DNA of 64,000 nt from Vibrio intestinalis (GCF_025195085.2 NZ_JANAVY020000004.1:186001-250000); one strand, 5' to 3'. Shown: positions 1-9,806, counted from the stretch's first letter. Numbers and translations are program-made. The notes: generated from the sequence alone by a model not told the origin.

Positions 1-2
1 TC

Positions 3-497
3 AAGCAAAGCATTCAGCAAGTATTGCAGCAACCTACTCAAGCAAACATTGCTTATCAATGCCCTCGTCGTAACTGGTTTATTGGCCGTTATATGATGAA
101 CTGTGGCTGGTATCCAGATAAAGTTATCCGCCTCTACCTGCGAGAAGAGCGTCAGTACAATGACAATTTAGTGCATGAAGCGCTCGATACCACTGGTGCA
201 GCCATTGAAGATCTTCACGGTGACCTATTACACCAAACCGCACCAGATTATATCGACTTTCAGTACAAACAGCTCAAATATGCAGACAGTTGGGCGAAGC
301 AACGGTTTGAAAGCGGGAAAAGATGCTCCCTATTTAGTGCATTCAGTCATGCCACCGCCGCTTTTTTGAAGAGTTATTTACTGAGAAAAGGCTTTTTAGA
401 TGGCAGCCATGGCTTGCTTCTATCACGAGTAATTACGCAATATACTTTTAATAAATACGCGGCTCTTTGGGCGCTTGGACAATCAGAAAAGAGTTAA
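3..497 (+). CDS. waaE: LPS core glycosyltransferase, WaaE/KdtX type (5' truncated)
   Basis: The reading frame is open to the left edge, so only the C-terminal ~164 residues are present and the real start lies outside the window. The visible part (CPRRNWFIGRYM, GWYPDKVIRLY, then a basic helical tail) matches the C-terminal half of family 2 glycosyltransferases of the WaaE/KdtX group, which add a hexose to the inner core of lipopolysaccharide at the cytoplasmic face of the inner membrane. The catalytic DXD part of the GT-A fold is not in view. It ends 3 bases before coaD, an arrangement (kdtX-coaD) also known from enterobacteria, so the two are probably co-transcribed. The exact sugar added cannot be told from the sequence. 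Confidence 0.82.
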   Translation, partial: KQSIQQVLQQPTQANIAYQCPRRNWFIGRYMMNCGWYPDKVIRLYLREERQYNDNLVHEALDTTGAAIEDLHGDLLHQTAPDYIDFQYKQLKYADSWAKQRFESGKRCSLFSAFSHATAAFLKSYLLRKGFLDGSHGLLLSRVITQYTFNKYAALWALGQSEKS

Positions 498-500
498 CAC

Positions 501-980
501 ATGCAGCACGTTCTATACCCAGGGACTTTTGACCCGGTGACCAATGGTCATCTCGACATTATTCATCGCGCAGCAAAAATGTTCGATAACTTGACGGTTG
601 CCGTGGCGGCAAACCCAAGTAAAAACACCATGTTTAGCCTTGATGAGCGAGTAGAGATCCTTCGAGATACATTAGCGGATTTACCTAACGTAAAAGTAGA
701 AGGCTTCTCTGGATTGTTGGTCGATTTTGCTAAGCAACAACAAGCAAACTTGCTGGTTCGAGGGCTACGCACCACCATGGACTTTGAGTACGAGTTTGGT
801 TTAACCAGCATGTATCGCAAACTTTTGCCAGATCTAGAAAGTGTATTCCTAACACCAGGCGAGGAATTCGCATTTCTGTCCTCAACCATAGTGCGTGAGG
901 TTGCAATACACGGTGGCGACATCTCTCAGTTTGTACCTCAAGCGGTCGCAGAGCGCATTCACAACAAGCTTGCTCAGTAA
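501..980 (+). CDS. coaD: Phosphopantetheine adenylyltransferase CoaD
   Basis: Transfers AMP from ATP to 4'-phosphopantetheine, giving dephospho-CoA, the penultimate step of coenzyme A synthesis in the cytosol. At 159 residues it has the normal family length. The nucleotidyltransferase signature [12 protein letters not shown] is at residues 6-17, with the TxGH histidine at 17. The C-terminal SSTIVRE segment corresponds to the second ATP-binding motif (ISSSxxR/K). It lies 3 bases downstream of the LPS glycosyltransferase and is followed by a strong hairpin terminator, so it closes that transcript. The coaBC gene of the same pathway is 6 kb away at 7016. Confidence 0.97.
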   Translation: MQHVLYPGTFDPVTNGHLDIIHRAAKMFDNLTVAVAANPSKNTMFSLDERVEILRDTLADLPNVKVEGFSGLLVDFAKQQQANLLVRGLRTTMDFEYEFGLTSMYRKLLPDLESVFLTPGEEFAFLSSTIVREVAIHGGDISQFVPQAVAERIHNKLAQ

Positions 981-1004
981 CTCAATCATTCCTACCCATA
1001 CTAA

Positions 1005-1030
1005 AAAGGCGAGCTATCGAGCTCGCCTTT
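1005..1030 (+). terminator. Rho-independent terminator after coaD
   Basis: Perfect 11-bp stem (AAAGGCGAGCT / AGCTCGCCTTT) with an ATCG loop. It lies between the convergent coaD and epimerase genes. A-tract and T-tract flanks mean it can serve both strands. Confidence 0.85.
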
Positions 1031-1058
1031 GTCATTTTTAACAGCTATTTAGCTCGCG

Positions 1059-2063
1059 CTAAATGTTGTAGTAACTCTTATACCAATCAACAAATGCTTT
1101 TACGCCTTCGCGTACTTTTACTTCTGGTTTGTAGCCGGTAGCTTTGAACAAATCTTCCGTATCCGCATAAGTCGCGTACACATCACCCGGCTGCATTGAC
1201 ATAAAGTTTTTCTTCGCTTCAATACCTAATGCTTCTTCAAGTGATTCGATAAATTCCATCAGTTTCACTGGGCTTCCGTGACCAATGTTGTACACCTTGT
1301 AAGGTGCAGAACTAGTAGCAGGCGAACCTGACTCAACAGTCCAGTCGCTGTTTTTAGCAGGAATCACATCCTGAATGCGGATAATGCCTTCCACAATATC
1401 ATCGATATAAGTAAAGTCACGGCGCATATCACCGTTGTTATACACGTCTATCGTCTCACCTTTGACAATGGCATTGGTAAATTTAAACAGTGCCATATCA
1501 GGGCGGCCCCATGGGCCATAAACCGTAAAGAAGCGTAGACCGGTCGTAGGTACACCATACAAATGCGAGTAGGTATGAGCCATCAACTCATTCGATTTCT
1601 TAGTCGCTGCGTAAAGAGAAATTGGATGATCGACAGAGTCAGCAGTATCAAATGGCATCTTCTGGTTAAGCCCATAAACCGAACTTGAAGATGCATACAC
1701 TAAGTGCTCGATTTTATGATGGCGACAGCCTTCAAGAATTGTCAGATGGCCAACTAAGTTACTATCAGCGTAAGCCATAGGGTTATCGATTGAATAACGA
1801 ACACCCGCTTGAGCAGCTAAGTGAATCACACGATCAAACTTCTGCTCGGCAAATAAATTCGCAATGCCATCACGATCCGCCAAATCCAACTCAATAAAAG
1901 TGAAGTTGTCGTGCTCAACTCGCTTTAGACGATCATGCTTTAACGATACTTGGTAATAGTCATTAAGGTTATCAATGCCCACCACATGATGGCCAGCTGC
2001 GCATAAACGCTCTGATACTACAGAGCCAATAAAACCAGCAGCACCTGTCACTAAATATTTCAT
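1059..2063 (-). CDS. NAD-dependent nucleotide-sugar epimerase, UDP-glucuronate 4-epimerase type
   Basis: A 334-residue extended short-chain dehydrogenase. The NAD-binding motif GAAGFIG is at residues 7-13, the catalytic serine region YASSSSVYG near 123-131, and the catalytic YxxxK is Y151-K155 (YAATK). The FFTVYGPWGRPDMA segment is typical of the CapI/UDP-glucuronate 4-epimerase branch, which makes UDP-galacturonate for capsule or LPS. The substrate is inferred from this resemblance; a UDP-glucose or UDP-GlcNAc epimerase is less likely. The gene stands alone, convergent with coaD and 100 bases downstream of mutM, close to the LPS genes at the left edge, which fits a surface polysaccharide role. 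Confidence 0.85.
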   Translation of the reverse strand: MKYLVTGAAGFIGSVVSERLCAAGHHVVGIDNLNDYYQVSLKHDRLKRVEHDNFTFIELDLADRDGIANLFAEQKFDRVIHLAAQAGVRYSIDNPMAYADSNLVGHLTILEGCRHHKIEHLVYASSSSVYGLNQKMPFDTADSVDHPISLYAATKKSNELMAHTYSHLYGVPTTGLRFFTVYGPWGRPDMALFKFTNAIVKGETIDVYNNGDMRRDFTYIDDIVEGIIRIQDVIPAKNSDWTVESGSPATSSAPYKVYNIGHGSPVKLMEFIESLEEALGIEAKKNFMSMQPGDVYATYADTEDLFKATGYKPEVKVREGVKAFVDWYKSYYNI

Positions 2064-2166
2064 GTCAGATTCTCTTAAAATTCGTTTGTTGTATTGTATG
2101 TGACTGACTAAAGCTTAAGCCAATGCTTTTCTCTAATATATCAGAACCGTTAGATAAACTAGGTTT

Positions 2167-2973
2167 TCAATTTTGGCACTGGGAGCAGAAAAAAGTATTC
2201 CGTTGGCCTATTTTTAGCTCTTCAATCAACTCGCCACATACTGGACAAGGTTGTTCGGCCTTACCGTATACTTGTAATTCTTGAGCAAAGTAGCCTGGTT
2301 TGCCATCTGCTTGAGCAAAATCTTTTAACGTCGTGCCACCTTGCTTTATCGCAATGGCGAGCACTTGCTTAATTTCATGTGCCAAACGTTGCCAATCACT
2401 CGAGCTTAAACTCCCTGCACTCCGCGTAGGATGGATTCGCGAACTAAACAGTGATTCATTGGCATAGATATTACCCACTCCCACGACGACCTTGTTATCC
2501 ATAATGAACTGCTTTACTGCGACACGCTTATTAAGCGCTTTAGCCTCAATATACTCAGCATTAAATGCGTCAGTTAATGGTTCTGGTCCCATATTTCCTA
2601 GAACTTTATGTTCACCATCTTCAGTCCATAACCATGCACCAAACCGGCGCGGGTCGTTATAGCGTAGAATTTTTCCATTGGTCAGCTTGAGGTCAACATG
2701 ATCATGTTTTTGCGGAGCCATATTTGCATCCAATACTCTGAGTGAGCCTGACATACCTAAATGTACGATTGCGCAGCCGACATCTGTCTCGATGAGCAAA
2801 TATTTTGCTCTGCGCGAAATATTGCGTATCACCTGACCTTCAAGTTTTTTTAACTCTTGCGGAATATCCCAACGCAGCTTTGGGGTGCGGAAAGTCATTT
2901 GAGCAATAGTTTGGCCAACCAAGTGAGGCGTAATTCCCATTCGGCTCACTTCTACCTCTGGTAATTCAGGCAT
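2167..2973 (-). CDS. mutM: Formamidopyrimidine-DNA glycosylase (8-oxoguanine repair)
   Basis: Bifunctional DNA glycosylase/AP lyase that removes 8-oxoguanine and ring-opened purines. The 268 residues begin MPELPEVE, so the processed N-terminal Pro2 and Glu3 of the active site are present. The C-terminal zinc finger is complete, with cysteines at about 243, 246, 263 and 266 (CPVCG and CSQCQ). The KxFxxxxGxxGxGN-like region appears as [10 protein letters not shown]. The gene begins one base after the stop of the upstream small membrane protein gene, so the two are almost certainly translated from one mRNA. Confidence 0.97.
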   Translation of the reverse strand: MPELPEVEVSRMGITPHLVGQTIAQMTFRTPKLRWDIPQELKKLEGQVIRNISRRAKYLLIETDVGCAIVHLGMSGSLRVLDANMAPQKHDHVDLKLTNGKILRYNDPRRFGAWLWTEDGEHKVLGNMGPEPLTDAFNAEYIEAKALNKRVAVKQFIMDNKVVVGVGNIYANESLFSSRIHPTRSAGSLSSSDWQRLAHEIKQVLAIAIKQGGTTLKDFAQADGKPGYFAQELQVYGKAEQPCPVCGELIEELKIGQRNTFFCSQCQN

Positions 2974-2974
2974 A

Positions 2975-3466
2975 TTATTGCTCCTTCAGCGAGTTAAGCA
3001 GTAAATAATCAGCCTCAACCGTGACCGCAATCCAGCGCTCTTGCCAGTTTTTCAATAGCCAATATTGCGGCATCTGATATAAGGTGATCCTTTGAGGCTC
3101 TTCCTGATCGACATACCAAACTTCAAGGCTATTTGGATTTCGCAGTCTAGGCTTAATTGCTTGGTACGTTTCTTCGCTTACTTCTGTGCCTTCTAACTGC
3201 GTCCAACGCTGGGCAAATTCCTGCGGAGCGATACTAGTGGCAATATTTATCTGCCATACATCATCATGTTTTTCTAAAGACCATTGGTTAGAGTGGATCG
3301 CTTGCAGCTCAAGACTGGGATTAAGTAAAGCAGGGTAAGCACCTTCGGTAGGTTGCTCAATCAAATAGGATTTGATGATCGTAGGCAGGTTGAGTAAGGC
3401 CATAAAGGCAACAATACCCAAAATAATAATGTTATTCCAACGACGACGTCTTAAGCGAGTTCGCAT
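2975..3466 (-). CDS. Conserved membrane-anchored protein of unknown function upstream of mutM
   Basis: A 163-residue protein that I do not recognise by function. It has a strongly basic N-terminus ([10 protein letters not shown]), one hydrophobic segment at about residues 12-32, and a mainly polar remainder, so a type II inner-membrane protein with a small periplasmic domain is likely. The remaining ~130 residues are rich in Trp and Gln with no recognised motif. It is separated from rpmG by a terminator and directly abuts mutM, so it probably drives the mutM transcript. A link to DNA repair is only suggested by position. Confidence 0.75.
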   Translation of the reverse strand: MRTRLRRRRWNNIIILGIVAFMALLNLPTIIKSYLIEQPTEGAYPALLNPSLELQAIHSNQWSLEKHDDVWQINIATSIAPQEFAQRWTQLEGTEVSEETYQAIKPRLRNPNSLEVWYVDQEEPQRITLYQMPQYWLLKNWQERWIAVTVEADYLLLNSLKEQ

Positions 3467-3523
3467 GGTAAATACCTAAATTCAAACGATGTCTTTGGAG
3501 TATAAGTAAGTTTTAGATAATAA

Positions 3524-3549
3524 AAAACCCAGCTCGAAAGCTGGGTTTT
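3524..3549 (-). terminator. Rho-independent terminator after rpmBG
   Basis: Perfect 11-bp stem (AAAACCCAGCT / AGCTGGGTTTT) around a CGAA tetraloop, followed on the minus strand by a T run. It lies 41 bases after the rpmG stop. Confidence 0.88.
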
Positions 3550-3589
3550 CTAATTCAGACTTCTGTTAAGAAGCGAGAAACAAAATCAA

Positions 3590-3760
3590 TTACTTGATTT
3601 TAGCTTCTTTGTACATAACGTGCTTGCGAACTACAGGATCAAATTTTTTGATCTCGAATTTGCCAGGCATGTTACGCTTGTTCTTATCAGTAGTGTAGAA
3701 GTGACCAGTATCAGCAGATGATACTAGACGAATTTTCTCACGTACGCCTTTCTTTGCCAT
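3590..3760 (-). CDS. rpmG: 50S ribosomal protein L33
   Basis: A 56-residue protein read directly from the minus strand, beginning [15 protein letters not shown] and ending YKEAKIK. It has the normal L33 length and the family pattern [13 protein letters not shown]. It lacks the CxxC...CxxC zinc ribbon found in some bacterial L33 paralogues, so it is the zinc-independent form usual in enterics. It starts 13 bases after rpmB, giving the standard rpmB-rpmG operon, and is followed by a strong terminator. Confidence 0.97.
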   Translation of the reverse strand: MAKKGVREKIRLVSSADTGHFYTTDKNKRNMPGKFEIKKFDPVVRKHVMYKEAKIK

Positions 3761-3773
3761 TGTCTATTTCCTC

Positions 3774-4010
3774 TTAAACGTTTTCGCCGCGTGCACGGAT
3801 ATCAACAAGAACAGCATCGATGCCCTTCTTATCAATGATACGCATACCTTTTGCAGTAAGGCGTAGTTTAACAAAACGTTTTTCGCTCTCTACCCAGAAA
3901 CGATGAGTTTGTAGGTTCGGCAGAAAACGACGCTTAGTAGCATTTCGTGCGTGTGAACGGTTGTTACCCGTTACTGGACGCTTACCAGTTACTTGGCATA
4001 CTCGTGACAT
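3774..4010 (-). CDS. rpmB: 50S ribosomal protein L28
   Basis: A 78-residue large-subunit protein beginning [20 protein letters not shown]. The open frame extends 5 codons further upstream, but the start at 4010 gives the exact family N-terminus and has a GGAGAAG ribosome-binding site within that extension. First gene of rpmBG, with a near-consensus promoter about 90 bases upstream. Confidence 0.97.
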   Translation of the reverse strand: MSRVCQVTGKRPVTGNNRSHARNATKRRFLPNLQTHRFWVESEKRFVKLRLTAKGMRIIDKKGIDAVLVDIRARGENV

Positions 4011-4101
4011 GAATGTCTTCTCCAAAATCGTTTCAGCTCGATATCAACCTTGGTGGCCGAACCTCTTCTATTTCTAAACAGAAGGATAGAGGTTAAGAGC
4101 C

Positions 4102-4130
4102 GTTATAGAATATCTATACAAGGCTATCAA
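4102..4130 (-). promoter_or_regulatory. Sigma70 promoter of rpmBG
   Basis: On the minus strand TTGATA is followed after 17 bases by TATAAC, a near-consensus -35/-10 pair. Transcription would begin around 4095, leaving a leader of about 85 bases before rpmB. A strong promoter is expected for ribosomal protein genes. Confidence 0.7.
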
Positions 4131-4287
4131 AGGTCGCGCATTATACTAACTTGACTAGCATTGCTCAAGACCCGAACAGATCCTTTTTACAGGTTTTCGT
4201 GATCTTTTTTTAAGCAGAGCTGAATTTAGTCTAAAAAATGTCGGGGGATTGTAGCAGATTTCGATTAACTCACAACAAAAATGTGAT

Positions 4288-4962
4288 TCAAATCCATCCT
4301 CGTTCGGCAAAAGATACCACTTCTCCGTCTCCAACCACAAAATGGTCGAGGATTCTGATGTCCACCAGCGCAAGTGCATCCACCAAACGACGCGTAATTC
4401 TGCGATCGCATTGACTAGGCTCAGCCACTCCTGAAGGATGGTTGTGAGCAAGGATTAAAGCCGCACTATTGTGCTCTAATGCCCTTTTCACCACTTCCCT
4501 TGGGTAAACCGAGGCAGCATCAATAGTGCCCTCAAACAACACCTCACTTGCAATTACGCGATGCTGGTTATCGAGAAACAGCACATAGAAAGCCTCTCTT
4601 GGCCTGTCTCTTAATAAACTCGATAAATACAGCTTGGTTTGTTGCGGGCTAGTAAGCGCATCACCACGATGCAAAGTTTCAGCTAGATAGCGCTGAGTCA
4701 TCTCAACTATTGCCTGCAACTGAACATATTTAGCTTCGCCTAATCCTTTATATTGGCAAAACTCTTGCTGACTCATGGCAAACAGTTTTCTCAGCGAGCC
4801 TAACTCACGCAAAAGATAGTCTGATAGTTCGAGTACATTCATTCCTTGCGTACCAGTTCTTAGGAAAATAGCCAGTAGCTCTGCATCGGTTAATGAACTT
4901 GCGCCCTGATTCAGCAACTTTTCTCTCGGCATTGATTGAGTAGGAATGGTTTTAATCGCCAT
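4288..4962 (-). CDS. radC: RadC family protein (JAB1/MPN metalloprotease-like)
   Basis: A 224-residue member of the RadC (DUF2466) family. A helix-hairpin-helix-like segment ([13 protein letters not shown], 73-85) precedes an MPN/JAMM domain whose zinc motif is H173-N-H175-P-S-G with D185. The upstream Glu of the motif is probably in VLFEGT near 144. Despite the name, a role in recombination repair has been disputed and the biochemical function is unsettled. The frame allows a GTG start 12 bases earlier (4974), but ATG at 4962 with an upstream AGG and the usual MPREKLL spacing fits the family better. Monocistronic, 120 bases downstream of the chemoreceptor gene. Confidence 0.93.
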   Translation of the reverse strand: MAIKTIPTQSMPREKLLNQGASSLTDAELLAIFLRTGTQGMNVLELSDYLLRELGSLRKLFAMSQQEFCQYKGLGEAKYVQLQAIVEMTQRYLAETLHRGDALTSPQQTKLYLSSLLRDRPREAFYVLFLDNQHRVIASEVLFEGTIDAASVYPREVVKRALEHNSAALILAHNHPSGVAEPSQCDRRITRRLVDALALVDIRILDHFVVGDGEVVSFAERGWI

Positions 4963-5012
4963 CGTCGTAAACACCCTGTTCGCTTGCAGATGCTAACAAC
5001 AAGACAAAATAA

Positions 5013-5042
5013 AAAGCGGAAGTCGATACTGACCTCCGCTTT
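5013..5042 (-). terminator. Terminator after the Cache chemoreceptor gene
   Basis: A 12-bp stem with one mismatch (AAAGCGGAGGTC / GACTTCCGCTTT on the minus strand) and a 6-base loop, followed by TTTTTATTTT. It lies about 40 bases after the stop codon at 5083. Confidence 0.85.
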
Positions 5043-5082
5043 CTTAGCTTCATATAAAACTTAACTGTAACTACGCTGCGAG

Positions 5083-6762
5083 TTAAAGTTTAAAATTGCC
5101 CACTAAATTACGCATTTCTGCACCAGATGTGGTCAGCTTCGAACTAACAGAATCGGACTGCTGCAGCGTTTGATTAATTTCATTTACGATTTGCTGAATC
5201 TCAACCAAATTTTGATTGATGTCTTCAGCAACCACACTCTGCTCTTCGGCAGCCGAGGCGGTTTGAATCCCCATATCACGAATGGTAGAAACCGACTGTT
5301 GAATTGAAACCAGCGAATTTTGCACCTGAGCGGACTCCTGCGCGGTTTGCTGGCCTCGCTCTTGACTGGTAGCCATCGTCGTGACTGCACGCGCTACGCC
5401 ATCTCGTAACTGCTTGAGCATATCGCCGATTTCAAGCGTAGAGTTTTGTGTGCGACTAGCAAGATTACGCACTTCATCTGCCACAACCGCAAAACCTCGT
5501 CCTTGATCACCCGCACGGGCGGCTTCTATAGCCGCATTTAACGCCAGCAAGTTAGTTTGTTCAGCAATTTCACCAATTACTTCCAGTACTTTGGTTATTT
5601 GCTCAGTCTGCAAACTTAAATCAGCCACAGCCTCAGAGGTGGTGTTGACCTCATACACTAACTGCTCAATGCCTGCTATCGCTAGATTCACATCATTTTG
5701 CGCATCACTGATTTGATCATTGGCATCATCAATGGCTTGCGCTGTTGCGTTGGTGTTACTTGCCACTTCTTTTGCCGTCATGCTCATTTCTGTTACGGCT
5801 GTCACCACTTTATCGGTTTCCAAACAGTGTCGCTGCATTTGCCCGCTAGCTTGACTGGTTTGCTGATCCAAACTTTGCGCAGCAGACTCCACCACTTCCG
5901 CGGTACCTCGAATCTCTTTGATTAACGGATGCAGCTTATCCATGAAATGGTTGAACGCCTGCGCGACTTCTCCCACTTCATCTTGGCTCTCCACTTTTAG
6001 TCGTGCAGTCAAATCGCCATCCCCTTCCGCAACATCTTTGAGTGACTCTGCAATATGCTGCAATGGCTTTATCCCACGGGCAATAATCACGCTCAGTAAA
6101 ATGCTCGTCAGAAGCACACCAATAAAGGAAACACCAATGGCGGAGAGTGTATGGCTATTAAGCTCACTTTCACGCTTTGCTCGTGTTGCGGTCACTTGAG
6201 CATCAACATCGTCAATATAAATGCCAGTGCCTAGCACCCAATCCCACTTTTCAAGATATTCTGCGTAGCCAAGTTTTGGCGCTTGAGCATCTATGGTTGG
6301 CTTATGCCATGAAAAGTAGAGAAAGCCATCACCAGATTTAGATGCATCAATCAAGCCCGCGATCACTGCGACACCATTTTCATCTTTCATGTCATAAAGA
6401 TTTTTACCCTCAAGCTGAGGTTTGATCGCATGCAAGGTATTCACACCTTGGCTGTCGTAAGCAAAGAAGTAACCATCACTCTCAAAGCGCATCGCTTTAA
6501 GAATATCTTTTGCTTGCTGTTTGTTGTTGCCATTGACGTCAGAATCGTAGAGAGGCTTAACAGCCGTCGCCCCCATCATTAAGTGCGCTTTAAGCTCACC
6601 CTTTTTGGTCTCGATCAGCTCATTGCGATAATCGACCAATTCATCTTCTAAACTGCGTAACCCGTTAAAATAATAAAGTGCCGTAATCAAGGTGCTGATC
6701 GCCACCAGCGGAATCAAGGTAACCAATAACAACTTGCTACGACTTTTGAGAGATATTCCCAT
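5083..6762 (-). CDS. Methyl-accepting chemotaxis protein with a periplasmic Cache domain
   Basis: A 559-residue transmembrane chemoreceptor. TM1 is at about 12-33 and TM2 at about 206-230. Between them lies a single-Cache-like sensor ([21 protein letters not shown] near 155-185), typical of small organic acid sensors. A HAMP domain (about 228-282) leads into a long cytoplasmic coiled coil whose conserved tip ([18 protein letters not shown]) is near 402-420 and binds CheA/CheW. There is no C-terminal pentapeptide for CheR/CheB docking; the protein ends NLVGNFKL. The ligand cannot be predicted from sequence. Divergent from coaBC, with its own terminator, so it is expressed alone. Confidence 0.95.
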   Translation of the reverse strand: MGISLKSRSKLLLVTLIPLVAISTLITALYYFNGLRSLEDELVDYRNELIETKKGELKAHLMMGATAVKPLYDSDVNGNNKQQAKDILKAMRFESDGYFFAYDSQGVNTLHAIKPQLEGKNLYDMKDENGVAVIAGLIDASKSGDGFLYFSWHKPTIDAQAPKLGYAEYLEKWDWVLGTGIYIDDVDAQVTATRAKRESELNSHTLSAIGVSFIGVLLTSILLSVIIARGIKPLQHIAESLKDVAEGDGDLTARLKVESQDEVGEVAQAFNHFMDKLHPLIKEIRGTAEVVESAAQSLDQQTSQASGQMQRHCLETDKVVTAVTEMSMTAKEVASNTNATAQAIDDANDQISDAQNDVNLAIAGIEQLVYEVNTTSEAVADLSLQTEQITKVLEVIGEIAEQTNLLALNAAIEAARAGDQGRGFAVVADEVRNLASRTQNSTLEIGDMLKQLRDGVARAVTTMATSQERGQQTAQESAQVQNSLVSIQQSVSTIRDMGIQTASAAEEQSVVAEDINQNLVEIQQIVNEINQTLQQSDSVSSKLTTSGAEMRNLVGNFKL

Positions 6763-7015
6763 AAACTCACCTGCATTATTGCTTTCTATATCAATACATA
6801 AAAATGCAAGGTGTTGATATAAATAAACTTAAACACCTTTGTGCATATAATGCTTTAGTATGAAAATATATCTGTGAACCGTGCGGTGATTTTTTGTTCA
6901 ACAGCATAACTATTCGGTACTTGTTTGATATAGATACACATACGTCAAAACAACGGCACGTATTCCGCCAATTCATTGTGGTAATATCAGCCACAGAAAT
7001 TGGGAGAAACAGATA

Positions 7016-8215
7016 ATGCAGACACTCGCAGGCAAAAAAATTCTACTTGGCATCAGCGGCGGTATCGCGGCTTACAAATGTGCAGACCTAACCAGGCGCT
7101 TAATTGAGCGTGGCGCGCAAGTACAAGTAGTGATGACCCATGCCGCTAAAGAATTCATTACACCATTAACTATGCAAGCGGTATCGGGCCGTCCGGTCTC
7201 TGATAGCTTGCTCGATCCTGCCGCTGAAGCGTCAATGGGCCATATTGAGCTGGCTAAGTGGGCTGACTTGGTTCTACTCGCGCCTGCAACAGCAGATCTC
7301 ATCGCGCGCATGGCTGCGGGAATGGGTAATGACTTACTTACAACTTTAGTTCTAGCAAGTGACGCGCCGATTGCCGTTTCTCCAGCAATGAATCAGCAGA
7401 TGTACCTAAATCAGGCCACGCAAGAGAACATTGCAACACTTGCACGCCGCGGCATGCACATTTGGGGCCCAGCAGCTGGCGAACAAGCCTGTGGTGATGT
7501 TGGTCCAGGCCGAATGCTTGAGCCACTCCAATTGGTCGCACATTGCGAAGAGTTTTGGGGTGATAAGCCTTTACTCGGCAAATCTGTCTTGATCAGTGCA
7601 GGCCCAACGCGTGAAGCCATTGACCCAGTGCGCTACATCAGCAACCACAGCTCAGGCAAAATGGGCTTTGCTTTAGCAGAGGCTGCGCAGCAACTTGGCG
7701 CTAATGTCACTTTAGTGAGTGGCCCAGTAAGCCTAGCGACGCCAAGCGGCGTTACTCGTATTAATGTCGAAAGTGCTAATCAAATGCACCAAGCGGTGTT
7801 AGGCAAAGCCATCAGTCACGATGTTTTCATCAGCTGCGCTGCGGTGGCGGATTACCGTCCAGAGGCAGTAGCAGAGAACAAACTGAAAAAGACCGACGAC
7901 AATGACCATATGACGGTCAAAATGGTCAAAAATCCAGATATCGTTGCCTCTGTAGCAGCGCTGACGGAAAATCGTCCATTTACTGTTGGCTTTGCAGCAG
8001 AGACACAAAACGTTAAGCAATATGCGCTAGGCAAGCTAGAACGTAAGAACCTCGATCTCATCTGTGCGAATGATGTCTCTGTTGAAGGGCAAGGCTTCAA
8101 TAGTAACGACAACGCCATTACCGTATACTCAAAAGATGGTGAGCAATCACTAACCCTTGCATCAAAACAACAAATTGCAAAACAAATTATTCAGATTATT
8201 GCCGACAAGTTGTAA
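7016..8215 (+). CDS. coaBC: Bifunctional phosphopantothenoylcysteine decarboxylase / phosphopantothenate-cysteine ligase
   Basis: Carries out two successive steps of coenzyme A synthesis. The N-terminal flavoprotein CoaC domain (about 1-185) shows GGIAAYK at 15-21, the catalytic His76 (MGHIELAKW), PAMNQQMY at 123-130 and the redox Cys159 in [10 protein letters not shown]. The C-terminal CoaB domain starts near 190 with [13 protein letters not shown] and contains the ENKLKK lysine motif near 288-293 for CTP-dependent ligation. The length of 399 residues is normal. The ATG at 7016 is preceded by GGGAG. slmA follows 88 bases downstream on the same strand. In E. coli dut sits between coaBC and slmA, but it is absent here. 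Confidence 0.97.
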   Translation: MQTLAGKKILLGISGGIAAYKCADLTRRLIERGAQVQVVMTHAAKEFITPLTMQAVSGRPVSDSLLDPAAEASMGHIELAKWADLVLLAPATADLIARMAAGMGNDLLTTLVLASDAPIAVSPAMNQQMYLNQATQENIATLARRGMHIWGPAAGEQACGDVGPGRMLEPLQLVAHCEEFWGDKPLLGKSVLISAGPTREAIDPVRYISNHSSGKMGFALAEAAQQLGANVTLVSGPVSLATPSGVTRINVESANQMHQAVLGKAISHDVFISCAAVADYRPEAVAENKLKKTDDNDHMTVKMVKNPDIVASVAALTENRPFTVGFAAETQNVKQYALGKLERKNLDLICANDVSVEGQGFNSNDNAITVYSKDGEQSLTLASKQQIAKQIIQIIADKL

Positions 8216-8303
8216 TCAATATTTATGAGCTAATCGCTGCCGTGTATTTACCTCACGGCGGTCAGCATTTCTTTGCTAAAAGTGGTAACAAAAGGAATCG
8301 TTC

Positions 8304-8894
8304 ATGGCTGGAACTAGAAAAACAAATCGCCGAGAAGAAATCTTACAAGCCCTAGCGCAAATGCTAGAGTCTAACGACGGTGCATCACGCATCACTACTG
8401 CCAAACTCGCCAAACAGGTAGGCGTGTCCGAAGCGGCGCTTTATCGTCACTTCCCGAGTAAAGCCCGCATGTTTGAAGGGCTGATCGAGTTTATTGAAGA
8501 GTCATTGATGTCACGCATCAACCGTATTCTTGATGAAGAGAAAGACACCCTAACCCGTCTGCGCTTGGTACTTCAGCTGATTTTGGCGTTCTCAGAACGC
8601 AACCCTGGCCTAACACGTATTCTTTCAGGCCATGCCTTAATGTTTGAAAACGAACGACTACGCGAGCGTATCAACCAACTATTTGAACGCATTGAAACAT
8701 CAATCCGCCAAATCTTGCGTGAACGTAAACTGCGTGAAGGTAAATCTTTCCCGGTTGATGAGAGCATTCTCTCTGCTCAACTACTTGGGCAAGTTGAAGG
8801 CAGCTTGAACCGCTTTGTTCGCTCTGATTTTAAATATCAGCCAACAGCAAACTTCGAACAATACTGGGAATTACTCAGCGCACAAATTCAATAA
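8304..8894 (+). CDS. slmA: Nucleoid occlusion factor SlmA (TetR fold)
   Basis: A DNA-binding inhibitor of FtsZ assembly that keeps the division ring off the nucleoid. The 196-residue protein has a TetR-type helix-turn-helix at about 32-60 ([20 protein letters not shown]) and the all-helical dimerisation/FtsZ-binding domain after it. Length and N-terminus ([17 protein letters not shown]) match the family closely. It is preceded by a good ribosome-binding site (AAAAGGAA) and convergent with pyrE, with a shared bidirectional terminator. Confidence 0.96.
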   Translation: MAGTRKTNRREEILQALAQMLESNDGASRITTAKLAKQVGVSEAALYRHFPSKARMFEGLIEFIEESLMSRINRILDEEKDTLTRLRLVLQLILAFSERNPGLTRILSGHALMFENERLRERINQLFERIETSIRQILRERKLREGKSFPVDESILSAQLLGQVEGSLNRFVRSDFKYQPTANFEQYWELLSAQIQ

Positions 8895-8947
8895 CCGTAA
8901 AAGCGGATGCAGAACATAGGATGTTCACATTCATTTGGTAAAAAAAC

Positions 8948-8975
8948 AAAACCCCGCTGACTTAAGCGGGGTTTT
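8948..8975. terminator. Bidirectional terminator between slmA and pyrE
   Basis: Perfect 11-bp stem (AAAACCCCGCT / AGCGGGGTTTT) with a 6-base loop, A-rich on one side and T-rich on the other, placed between convergent genes. Confidence 0.88.
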
Positions 8976-9009
8976 CATTTCTAACTGTCAATGCAGTGAT
9001 GCAAGCATA

Positions 9010-9651
9010 TTAGATGCCGTATTGAGCGCGGTACGCTTTTACTGCGTCTAAATGCTCAGTTGCATTACCTTTATCTTCTAAGTAAGTCACAAGGTCGCCA
9101 AGACTAACGATTGAAATCACTGCGCAGCCAAAGTCACGTTCAACTTCTTGAATCGCAGACAGCTCACCTTTACCCTTTTCTTGGCGGTCGATAGCTACCA
9201 ATACACCCGCAAGGTCAGCACCATTGGCTTTGATGATTTCCATCGACTCACGAATCGCAGTACCTGCGGTAATCACATCATCCACCAACATAATGCGGCC
9301 TTCTAATGCGCTACCAACTAGGTTGCCACCTTCACCATGATCTTTTGCTTCTTTGCGGTTAAAGCAGTAAGGCGTATCAATGTCGTGATGGTCAGCCAGA
9401 GCTACAGCAGTCGTCGTCGCAATTGGAATGCCTTTGTAGGCAGGGCCAAATAGCACATCAAAGTCGATGCCCGAATCTGCCAAAGCTGCAGCATAGAAAC
9501 GACCTAAACGTGCTAGGTCACGGCCTGTATTGAAAAGACCAGCGTTAAAGAAATACGGGCTCTTACGGCCAGACTTTAAAGTAAACTCACCAAACTTTAG
9601 AACTTCTTTCTCAAGTGCAAACTCAATAAACTCACGCTGGTATGCTTTCAT
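9010..9651 (-). CDS. pyrE: Orotate phosphoribosyltransferase
   Basis: Converts orotate and PRPP to orotidine 5'-monophosphate in pyrimidine synthesis. The 213-residue protein has the PRPP-binding motif [15 protein letters not shown] at 121-135 and the KExKDHGEGG loop at 100-109, both diagnostic of PyrE. It lies downstream of rph, as in E. coli. The 160-base gap between them holds a terminator-like hairpin just after the rph stop codon, so its expression is probably controlled by attenuation coupled to rph translation. Confidence 0.97.
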   Translation of the reverse strand: MKAYQREFIEFALEKEVLKFGEFTLKSGRKSPYFFNAGLFNTGRDLARLGRFYAAALADSGIDFDVLFGPAYKGIPIATTTAVALADHHDIDTPYCFNRKEAKDHGEGGNLVGSALEGRIMLVDDVITAGTAIRESMEIIKANGADLAGVLVAIDRQEKGKGELSAIQEVERDFGCAVISIVSLGDLVTYLEDKGNATEHLDAVKAYRAQYGI

Positions 9652-9784
9652 TACTCTCTCTCTAAATTAGCTTCTAGTTCCCAATCATGGTCCCTAGAAA
9701 AGTGACATAAACTCTCTAATATTTTCCTAAAGAGATGACTTTCTCGAACAACACAGTGAAGTCACCTATGAAGAAAATAAAAAA

Positions 9785-9806
9785 ATAGCCCCCAATTGGG
9801 AGCTAT
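9785..9806 (-). promoter_or_regulatory. Attenuator-type terminator between rph and pyrE
   Basis: On the minus strand the sequence ATAGCTCCC-AATT-GGGGGCTAT (9-bp stem with one wobble pair) is followed by seven T residues, a textbook intrinsic terminator. It starts 5 bases after the rph stop codon, so a ribosome finishing rph would cover it. In E. coli the rph-pyrE gap holds a UTP-sensitive attenuator of this design; the same mechanism is inferred here. Confidence 0.75.

Noticed and set aside
563..922. 119-codon minus-strand frame inside coaD
   Set aside because: Shadow of coaD, with no independent evidence.
6791..6994. 67-codon minus-strand frame between the chemoreceptor and coaBC genes
   Set aside because: Cys- and Tyr-rich random composition, no ribosome-binding site and located in a promoter region.
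8239..8259. Terminator between coaBC and slmA
   Set aside because: GCCGTG / CACGGC can form a 6-bp stem but no T run follows it, so it is not called as a terminator.
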